Position numbers and translations under genes: made by a program
Assembly: GCA_015055615.1 (NCBI GenBank)
Contig: SVHT01000006.1
Span: 1-64,000, forward strand
Origin: Clostridiales bacterium
Lineage (GTDB): Bacteria > Bacillota > Clostridia > Christensenellales > Borkfalkiaceae
DNA length: 64,000 bases
Direction of reading: 5' to 3'
Shown: piece after piece, positions 47,986 through 55,198 of the stretch
Numbering within the stretch: the first letter of the stretch is position 1
Layout of the letters: each line of letters starts with the position of its first letter
Notes under the pieces: generated by a model
Seen by the model: the letters and a program-made list of their open reading frames with translations, nothing else
What the model was told of the DNA's origin: nothing
Databases searched by the model: none

Positions 47986-48561
47986 ATGTATAACAAAACA
48001 AAACACTTAATCGGCTTGATTGGCGCGCTCTGCGCTATCGTCTTGGGCGGACTGCTTTTGCTGTTCGAAGTATATAATATCGTATATATGGTAAAATATG
48101 ACAGAGCTTTTAGTAATTGGCATTTCCTTTACCTTTTCTTTAGCTTGATTGTACGTATGACGCTCGGCGGTATGTTGCTTGCTTTTGGCGTTTCTTCGTT
48201 GGCAAAGCCTACCTTGTTTACCAGCGCGCAGTTCGGTTCTTTTTGGCTCTATTCGCCCAGAGGAAAGATTGTCGGCTTAATTACCCTTGGCGCAATTAAA
48301 TGTGTGGGCGGACTGATTTGCTTGCTTATTTTTGCCATGATCAACACGGGCGTATCCCCTTATTTGATGAAACTCATCTACTTAACGGAACTCTTAGCTG
48401 GTCCTTATTTAATAGAGACTCAAAGCTTAACCACCTTTATACAATACCTCAGCATCTTCTTGGGCGCGGCGATTGTCGTATGCAAGATAATCCCCCTGTT
48501 CTTAAAAGATCAGCCCGTCCAAACGTTAAACGTTGAAGATTCTTCTGAGGAAATTGCGTAA
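47986..48561 (+). CDS. 4-TM membrane protein, tandem paralogue 3
   Basis: MYNKTKHLIGLIGALCAIVLGGLLLLFE; shared N-terminal motif; RBS AGGAGG. Confidence 0.75.
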   Translation: MYNKTKHLIGLIGALCAIVLGGLLLLFEVYNIVYMVKYDRAFSNWHFLYLFFSLIVRMTLGGMLLAFGVSSLAKPTLFTSAQFGSFWLYSPRGKIVGLITLGAIKCVGGLICLLIFAMINTGVSPYLMKLIYLTELLAGPYLIETQSLTTFIQYLSIFLGAAIVVCKIIPLFLKDQPVQTLNVEDSSEEIA

Positions 48562-48580
48562 ACCATTTAACGTTTACTTT

Positions 48581-48606
48581 ATCCCCCGCGTTAAAACGCG
48601 GGGGAT
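48581..48606 (+). terminator. hairpin terminator
   Basis: ATCCCCCGCGTT-AA-AACGCGGGGGAT then TTTT. Confidence 0.8.
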
Positions 48607-48610
48607 TTTT

Positions 48611-48649
48611 ATACAAAAAAGAGCACCCGTTGGGTGCTCTTTTTTGTAT
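48611..48649. terminator. bidirectional hairpin terminator
   Basis: ATACAAAAAAGAGCACCC-GTTG-GGTGCTCTTTTTTGTAT. Confidence 0.8.
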
Positions 48650-48657
48650 CCATGTTT

Positions 48658-49035
48658 CTATTGTTGGCAATGCTTGCAAGTGCCAAAAAATTCTACGCTA
48701 TATCCTTTTACGGCAAATCCGCTGTCGCTCGTCACCGTCAGTCCCCCTATGGGCATACCCTGCGCAACGACGTCTGCCACTCGTCCGCAACAAAGACATC
48801 GCGCGTGATAATGCGGTTCCACGTTATAATCATACCGCACCTCGTTGCCTGCCGCGCGCAATTCCAGCGCCCTGCCGTTCTCGGCAAAACCACCCAGCAC
48901 ACGGAATACCGTTGCGCGCGAAACACTCGGATATACCGTATGTACGTACCCGTAAACTTCCGTCGCCGTAGGATGGTCCAACGTCTTTAACGCATCATAG
49001 ATAATCTGTTTCTGCTTGGTCTGTCTTTCCTGCAT
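48658..49035 (-). CDS. Fur/PerR-family transcriptional regulator
   Basis: TKQKQIIYDALKTLDHPTATEVYGYVHTVYPSVSRATVFRVL, HYHARCLCCGRVADV, GTCKHCQ. Confidence 0.9.
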   Translation of the reverse strand: MQERQTKQKQIIYDALKTLDHPTATEVYGYVHTVYPSVSRATVFRVLGGFAENGRALELRAAGNEVRYDYNVEPHYHARCLCCGRVADVVAQGMPIGGLTVTSDSGFAVKGYSVEFFGTCKHCQQ

Positions 49036-49130
49036 GCGCCCCTCCTTATTGAGATTGAATACTGATTATAATATACCATAGATAAGGCTGGCTGTCAAGT
49101 AGTTTTTTTAAAAAATTACACCTTTTTGCA

Positions 49131-49170
49131 AAAAAACCTTGTCCAAATATTTCCAAGGACAAGGTTTTTT
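49131..49170. terminator. hairpin terminator
   Basis: AAAAAACCTTGTCC...GGACAAGGTTTTTT. Confidence 0.8.
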
Positions 49171-49197
49171 ACTTTTTATAGGTTTTTTATTGGCTTT

Positions 49198-50985
49198 TTA
49201 TTGGATACCCTTGGCGTTGACAATCGCAATTTCCTCACCGTTTACGCCGTCAAGATACACAAAATAATTTTCTTCACCGTACGAGCAAAGGAATTCGTAC
49301 GCAGCGCGTTCCCCGCGTTTGGTCTTTACCACCGCCAAGCGAGACGCCTCTACGCTCAATTTTTCATGCAAGCGTGCGCGGGCTTCGTCCATACTGATTT
49401 CCACGCTTGGCGCAACCCGCTCTTTGTGGTTTTGGATATACTTAGTCGCGTCCATTGCCGTCACAACGCCGCGGCTGCGACACACCTTCACGCGCACTTC
49501 GTCCGGATAATACGCCACGTCGTCCGCCTCGTATACAAAGGTGAAATCGGTCATCGTGCCGTTGTCACGATAGCGCACTACTTCAATATCGTCATAGCCG
49601 AGCTTGTCCAAAAAGTCTTCTGCGATTTGCTCAGCGTTTTGCAAATCAAAGGTGTCCGCGTCGCAATCTTCATAATAATCAAAGCGAAGCAACGCGCCGT
49701 CTTTTTGGCTGATTTCGGCAAAGAGCAAGGTGCCTTTCGCGTCGTATCCCTCTACGTTGTACGCGCTATATTCCCTCGTGACCGTTTCGCCAACGCATTG
49801 GTACTGCGCGATATCGTAGTTGGAAAAATACTCTTTGCAGAGCTGTTCAGCGCGCGCCGATTCGATGTGCGGCATATCCTTTCCGCTCATTTCTGCGCCC
49901 GTCTTTTTTGTCATCTCTTCCACTTTCTCTTGGATTTTATCCTTTACGTTTTTCATTTTTTCTTTCATCTTTTCCATACCGCGCTCCATTTCCGCGCGGT
50001 TTTCTTCCATGGTGCTTTTTTCAATGCGTTGCATAGCGTCGGCAATACCGCCCGTACCCTTTTTAATGAACTCTTGCAGGCTTTCGTCCGTCATCGTGGC
50101 AAGCGTTTTGTCCAACTCCGTGCGGACGGCGTGGTTGGCGGCATACAATCTTTCTAAGGTGTCAAAATCTTCGCCCGTGAGCTGTTCGCCGCGACGGAGC
50201 TTGGCAAGCATACGCTCGCATTCCCACGCGGTGCGGTTGAGAAACGCCGTAAGCCCGCGTTCGTTTTCCGCCGACAAGGGCAGTTTTTCCAAATCCAATT
50301 CCGCCATACGCGCCTGCACCAATAAATCGGTCAAAATACGGCTTTGCTGTACGTTCGAGGCGGAAATGCGGACGCGTTCCAAATCGTTATCCACGTGTTC
50401 CATAATCCCCGTCAATTCGTACATGGTGCCACGGTACGCCGTCATAGCGCTTTCGGTGCTACGTTTCATTTCCACCGCGCCCGCCGTGAGCGCCGCCGTC
50501 AACGCCAACGTCGTTGCGCCCAAAACCGACACCGCCGCTATCCAACCGCCGTTGCTGCTTTTGCGCCCGCTGGGACGGTCTTTTTTGCGTCTTTCTCCCT
50601 TTCTGCGCTCAGCGCGAAGCTTTGCCCGTTCCCTTTTCTTTTTTGCTCTTTCTTGGTGCTTTTCAGCGATTGCATGCGCGCGCTGACGGCGTTTTTCTTC
50701 CCGTTCCGCCTTTAATTTAGCGATACGCGCCGCGCGTTCTTCCTTGCGTTTTTGCGCCGCCGCCCGTTGCGCTTCCTTTCTCGCTTTTTCTTCTTTTTCC
50801 TTTTCTTGCACGGCTTTTACACGCGCTTTGGCAGCGGCGTCCTCCTGTTGAACTTTGGTCGTCCTCGCGCTTGTTTGCGCCTTTTTCGCGCCGTTTGGCT
50901 GTTTCTTTACTTCCTTTTCAATGGTTTCTACTTTTTCCGCCCCCGAGGACGTGTTGATTGCAATTTCTTTTTCGGTTTTTTTCAT
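49198..50985 (-). CDS. ypeB: YpeB-like germination protein with PepSY region and long basic N-terminal extension
   Basis: Downstream of sleB; TM then helical region and C-terminal PepSY-like repeats (ISMDEARARLHEKLSVEASRLAVVKTKRGERAAYEFLCSYGEENYFVYLDGVNGEEIAI). Confidence 0.85.
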   Translation of the reverse strand: MKKTEKEIAINTSSGAEKVETIEKEVKKQPNGAKKAQTSARTTKVQQEDAAAKARVKAVQEKEKEEKARKEAQRAAAQKRKEERAARIAKLKAEREEKRRQRAHAIAEKHQERAKKKRERAKLRAERRKGERRKKDRPSGRKSSNGGWIAAVSVLGATTLALTAALTAGAVEMKRSTESAMTAYRGTMYELTGIMEHVDNDLERVRISASNVQQSRILTDLLVQARMAELDLEKLPLSAENERGLTAFLNRTAWECERMLAKLRRGEQLTGEDFDTLERLYAANHAVRTELDKTLATMTDESLQEFIKKGTGGIADAMQRIEKSTMEENRAEMERGMEKMKEKMKNVKDKIQEKVEEMTKKTGAEMSGKDMPHIESARAEQLCKEYFSNYDIAQYQCVGETVTREYSAYNVEGYDAKGTLLFAEISQKDGALLRFDYYEDCDADTFDLQNAEQIAEDFLDKLGYDDIEVVRYRDNGTMTDFTFVYEADDVAYYPDEVRVKVCRSRGVVTAMDATKYIQNHKERVAPSVEISMDEARARLHEKLSVEASRLAVVKTKRGERAAYEFLCSYGEENYFVYLDGVNGEEIAIVNAKGIQ

Positions 50986-51116
50986 ATCTACTCCTTATAA
51001 TTCGGTTGCTGGTAAATGGTTACTGCACAATTTTTCGCCTTAGAAAACGACAGAGATACGAGCAAGGGCAAATTCCGTTTTTGTGACGAAAATGCGCCTT
51101 TATACACGTTTAATCT

Positions 51117-51896
51117 TTAAATGGCGAAGACGTGTTTGCCTATCACCGTCACCGTCTGTCTGTCAAATATCCAAGAGCTGGTTGCGATGGCAGGGTTGTA
51201 ATAATAGAGCGCGCCCCCCGTCGGGTCCCACCCGTTGATGGCGTCCCGCGCCGCTTTCATCGCCGTTTCGTTGGGGGTTAAGTTAATTTGTCCGTCCGAC
51301 ACCGCCGTAAAAGCATGCTTTTGATATACCACGCCCGAAATCGTGTTGGGGAACTCATTACTGCGGACGCGATTCAAAACCACCGCGCCGATTGCCACCT
51401 GCCCCGTATACGGCTCGCCACGCCCCTCGGCGTAAATGGTCTTTGCCAACAAATACACCTCCGAGCTCGACCAACCGCCTACGCCCGTAGCCGTGTTTTG
51501 TTCCTTGCCCGCCAAAACCTGATAGGAGCTGTTCATACCCAACGCCTTATAGGTCGCCGCGCCCACGACGCCGTCCGCCGTCAAACCGTTCTTTTTTTGG
51601 AATTTAACGACCGCAGCGCGCGTACCAGCGCCAAACACGCCGTCCACGCTCCCGTTATAATAGCCCCATTTTTTCAAACGGCGCTGTACTTCCTTGACCT
51701 CGTTACCCTTTGCGCCCTGCCGTAAAATCGCCGCGCTCTCTACCGCGTCCACGCCGAAAACCTCGTTCGTTGCGTACATGGTATGCCCGTTTTCACTTGC
51801 AGAACCTTTTATTTCCATAACGGCAAACGTTGCGCTAAGCGCCATCAATGCCGCCGCCGTCGAAAGGAAAAGCCCTTTCTTGATTGACTTCTTCAT
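51117..51896 (-). CDS. sleB: spore cortex-lytic enzyme SleB (peptidoglycan-binding + hydrolase_2)
   Basis: LRQGAKGNEVKEVQRRLKKWGYYNGSVDGVFGAGTRAAVVKFQ; LLAKTIYAEGRGEPYTGQVAIGAVVLNRV. Confidence 0.93.
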   Translation of the reverse strand: MKKSIKKGLFLSTAAALMALSATFAVMEIKGSASENGHTMYATNEVFGVDAVESAAILRQGAKGNEVKEVQRRLKKWGYYNGSVDGVFGAGTRAAVVKFQKKNGLTADGVVGAATYKALGMNSSYQVLAGKEQNTATGVGGWSSSEVYLLAKTIYAEGRGEPYTGQVAIGAVVLNRVRSNEFPNTISGVVYQKHAFTAVSDGQINLTPNETAMKAARDAINGWDPTGGALYYYNPAIATSSWIFDRQTVTVIGKHVFAI

Positions 51897-52023
51897 TTCC
51901 GTTCCTCCTATATGTAGCGCTTAGCAAGCGCGGGCGAGTTTTACAACCTTGCTACCCTTGTGCATGGGTATGCGCATTCGTTTGCGTGCATAATCGACCG
52001 TCTTTCAGATAGACTTACTACCC

Positions 52024-52602
52024 TTAGCCCTTGCAACGCCGAATAATTTCCGCCAGCTTGCTCTTGTATTGCACGTCCACGTTGGCGTTTACAAAACAGA
52101 GGGGCGGGTACGCTACGCACCACCAATTATCCCCCTGCCCTCTGCCAAGGCGCAAAATCAGCGCGGTGTATTCCCCCGACGGCAAGGTATATTCGGCGTA
52201 TACGCGAGTGGGAAAAACTTCCCTTTCGATTGTCGCCGTCGCGCCGTAGGGAAAGCCTTGCTCTTGCAAAACATCGCTTGCCACCGCCGCAATTTGCGGT
52301 AAACAGCCTCGCATTGTTTCCATCGCCTTTTCCTTGGTTTCGCACTCGGCAAGGACGGGCGCAAGATACTCCACGACCTTGTCACGGACACGGTATTTTA
52401 CAGCCTGCGCATGGCTTTCGTTGGAATCGGCGCGGATATGAATCCGCAAAAAATCCCGCTCTTCCAAGGCAAAATTCCCGCTTACAGTATACCGTCCCCC
52501 GCCGTTATGCGCCTTATCTGCCCCAAAACCGCCGCCTGCAATCCCAAACGTCACTATGCTCAGTATGAATAACGCCAAAAAAAATATGCAAAACTTTTTC
52601 AT
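52024..52602 (-). CDS. spoIIR: stage II sporulation protein R
   Basis: LRIHIRADSNESHAQAVKYRVRDKVVEYLAP, WWCVAYPPLCFV. Confidence 0.92.
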   Translation of the reverse strand: MKKFCIFFLALFILSIVTFGIAGGGFGADKAHNGGGRYTVSGNFALEERDFLRIHIRADSNESHAQAVKYRVRDKVVEYLAPVLAECETKEKAMETMRGCLPQIAAVASDVLQEQGFPYGATATIEREVFPTRVYAEYTLPSGEYTALILRLGRGQGDNWWCVAYPPLCFVNANVDVQYKSKLAEIIRRCKG

Positions 52603-52708
52603 AAAAAAATAACCTCCGTGATGTTACACGAAAGTTATTGCCTCCATTTTATGATTTTATACGCGCGAAATTACAAGAAAATAAATGCTTTCCTACCTTG
52701 TCCTACGC

Positions 52709-53215
52709 CTATTTCTCAATTTCGCTCCATTTGTGGTTATGCAACTCCCCCTCTTCCAACAGCCCGTCAAAATCGGTCTGACGCAACGCCTCGTAGAGGG
52801 CAATCGCCACGGAATTCCCCAAGTTTAACGAGCGCGCCTTTTCAAACATCGGGATACGCAAGCAGATTTCTTCGTTTTGCAACAAAAGCTCCTCGGGCAA
52901 GCCCTTGGTTTCCTTGCCGAACACCAAAAAATCGCCGTCTTGAAAGGCGACGTCGCTGTGGCGGTGTCTGCCCTTGGTCGTGAAAAAGAAAAAGCGGTTG
53001 TCCTTGTATTTTTCACGCAGCTCGTCAAAGCTGTCGTAATAGGATATCTGCACCAAATGCCAATAATCCAACCCCGCGCGCTTTAAATATTTGTCGGTAA
53101 CCTCAAAGCCCAAGGGGCGTATCATGTGCAAATGCGTACCCGTTGCGGCGCACGTCCGCGCAATATTGCCCGCGTTTTGCGGAATTTCCGGCTCGACCAA
53201 AACGATGTGGAACAT
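52709..53215 (-). CDS. trmL: tRNA (cytidine/uridine-34 2'-O)-methyltransferase TrmL (SPOUT)
   Basis: MFHIVLVEPEIPQNAGNIARTCAATGTHLHMIRPLGF, FGKETKGLPEELL, RSLNLGNSVAIALYEALRQ. Confidence 0.93.
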   Translation of the reverse strand: MFHIVLVEPEIPQNAGNIARTCAATGTHLHMIRPLGFEVTDKYLKRAGLDYWHLVQISYYDSFDELREKYKDNRFFFFTTKGRHRHSDVAFQDGDFLVFGKETKGLPEELLLQNEEICLRIPMFEKARSLNLGNSVAIALYEALRQTDFDGLLEEGELHNHKWSEIEK

Positions 53216-53428
53216 ATCTTCACCTTCCTTTTTACTATATAATATTGTACTATTCTGCGACAGCTTTTGCAAGCGTTTGAGGGGGTGCTTTGACGTCTTT
53301 CGAGGCTTTTCGGGGGCATTTTTAAGGGCGCTTGGCATACTTTAACAGTTTTTTTGTGGATAAACCGCAAACAAGGGGCGCATACTGACATCAAAGGCAA
53401 CGCCCTTGAAAGGAGTAAAAAACAGCTT

Positions 53429-54025
53429 ATGGAATTTGCTAAAACGGAAACTTATCAAAACCTTGCGCGTAGCTTTGCCGGCGAGTGCCAGGCGGGTATG
53501 CGCTATCAGATGATTGCCAAGCTTGCTATGCAAGAAAAGTTGAAAACGTTGGCGGACGCAATCCGTGTGATTGCCAAAAACGAAACGGTTCACGCTACGC
53601 AATTTTTTGAACAGATGATTAAAAAGACGGGTAGCCGTGACAACGTGACGTTTGACGCGGGATATCCCTTTCACGCGGGAACGCTGGTCGAAGGGCTGAA
53701 ATTTGCGGCTATGGACGAAAAGAACGAGACGGAAGACATTTATCCCTCGTTTGCTTTGACCGCCAAAAAGGAAGGCTTTGAAGACGTCGCCGCGCTGTAT
53801 ACCATGATTGCAGACGTCGAGGCGCATCATCAAAAGGTTTTCCGCTATTTACACGACGCCGTCAAAAACGGCACGCTGTATAAGAGCGAGAAACCGACGC
53901 TTTGGATTTGTAGTGAGTGCGGTTTTATGCACGTTGGCGAAGAGGCGTGGAAAGTTTGCCCTCTTTGTAAAGCGGAACAAGGTTACGTGGATTTGCACCT
54001 GCCCTTTGAAGGGGTACGGCAATAA
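53429..54025 (+). CDS. rbr: rubrerythrin
   Basis: Diiron ferritin-like domain plus C-terminal rubredoxin CSECGFMHVGEEAWKVCPLC; start at 53429. Confidence 0.93.
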   Translation: MEFAKTETYQNLARSFAGECQAGMRYQMIAKLAMQEKLKTLADAIRVIAKNETVHATQFFEQMIKKTGSRDNVTFDAGYPFHAGTLVEGLKFAAMDEKNETEDIYPSFALTAKKEGFEDVAALYTMIADVEAHHQKVFRYLHDAVKNGTLYKSEKPTLWICSECGFMHVGEEAWKVCPLCKAEQGYVDLHLPFEGVRQ

Positions 54026-54080
54026 CCGTCAGCGGTTTTTGACTGTCTTTGAGAGCGTACTTTTAAAGGAGTAATTTATT

Positions 54081-54218
54081 ATGAAAAACAAGAACAAGCA
54101 GAACTACCAAAACGGCAAAGCAAAAAACTGCGGCAACAAAAACTGCGGTAAGAACAATGCGCAAAACGAAAACGGCGGTGACAACCACAGCTATTCGCAC
54201 GGTGGCAACAACGATTGA
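54081..54218 (+). CDS. 45-aa Asn-rich small protein
   Basis: AAAGGAG RBS; MKNKNKQNYQNGKAKNCGNKNCGKNNAQNENGGDNHSYSHGGNND; below the ORF-track length cutoff. Confidence 0.55.
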   Translation: MKNKNKQNYQNGKAKNCGNKNCGKNNAQNENGGDNHSYSHGGNND

Positions 54219-54229
54219 TGGGTGACACC

Positions 54230-54385
54230 ATGCGTGGCAAAAAACACCGTGACCGCGTACTTGCGCCCACAAAACGGGCTTTAAGCGTATTTGACAAGCC
54301 GTCGGATACGGACGTAAACGGGAGCTATACGGGTAAGCCAAAAAATAGGAACGAAGTTCCCGTACAAGACGCGGACGATTTGTAA
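54230..54385 (+). CDS. 51-aa small protein
   Basis: MRGKKHRDRVLAPTKRALSVFDKPSDTDVNGSYTGKPKNRNEVPVQDADDL; immediately downstream of the 54081 ORF. Confidence 0.55.
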   Translation: MRGKKHRDRVLAPTKRALSVFDKPSDTDVNGSYTGKPKNRNEVPVQDADDL

Positions 54386-54485
54386 ACAGAGGGCAGTCTA
54401 TTTTTTTTCTTAAAAGACTGGTCGGCATAAAAAATAAAACGGCGCACGTTTGTATGCGTCGTTTTATTTTGTTTTTTAGTCCATT

Positions 54486-55028
54486 TTAAAAATCGTCGTC
54501 ACGCTTTGCCTTGCGTTTTGCGCCCGATTTGGGGGTGGGAGCGTCGTCGTCATCGAACATGTCGTCGTCATCGTCGTCATCATCGTCGTCATCGTCGTCC
54601 ATGCCGTAATAATCGTCCGCCGAAACGTATTCAAAATCGTCTTCTTCCACCGTTTCTTCTTCCTCTTCTTCCTCTTCTTCCTCTTCGTCAAATTCGGAAT
54701 CGGGGATACCGAGGTCGTCGAGTTCCTCTTCCTCGTCGTCGATGTAACTTCTCCACGACGCGTCTTCTTTGTCTTCGTCTTCGTCCTCTACTTCGTCTTC
54801 ATATTGCGATTTTTTCTTGCACTCTTCGCACATTTTCTCGCCGAGCGCCATGTAGTTTTCGCCACATACGGGACAAAGCTCCGTTTCTTCCATCGTCTCT
54901 TCGGCGTCAAAACCGTCCGCAAACGTCCTTTCGCCGCTGAGTTCTTTCACGCAAACGTCGCAATATTCCTGCTCGTCCGCGTCGATAAAATTCAATTCAC
55001 ATCTGGGGCAAATAATATATCTCGCCAT
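54486..55028 (-). CDS. double zinc-ribbon protein with extreme acidic tail
   Basis: CPRC..CDVC and CPVC..CEEC pairs; poly-Glu/poly-Asp runs from GA(A/T/C/G) triplets. Confidence 0.75.
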   Translation of the reverse strand: MARYIICPRCELNFIDADEQEYCDVCVKELSGERTFADGFDAEETMEETELCPVCGENYMALGEKMCEECKKKSQYEDEVEDEDEDKEDASWRSYIDDEEEELDDLGIPDSEFDEEEEEEEEEEETVEEDDFEYVSADDYYGMDDDDDDDDDDDDDMFDDDDAPTPKSGAKRKAKRDDDF

Positions 55029-55155
55029 ATTCTGATTTTCCCTCGTTATCGGTTTTCACCTTGATTTTGCTATATTATATTAAGATTTACGGATTTTGTA
55101 AACTATTTTTCATATAGTTTTTGAAGTTTTTTATAAAATTTTTCGCTTTTTTACA

Positions 55156-55193
55156 AAAAAACAACCGTCTCCTTTCGGAAACGGCTGTTTTTA
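55156..55193. terminator. hairpin terminator
   Basis: AAACAACCGTCTCC-TTTC-GGAAACGGCTGTTTTT. Confidence 0.65.
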
Positions 55194-55198
55194 CACCG

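Noticed and set aside
49126-50157. 343-aa plus-strand ORF
   Set aside because: Antisense shadow of ypeB; also runs through the terminator hairpin.
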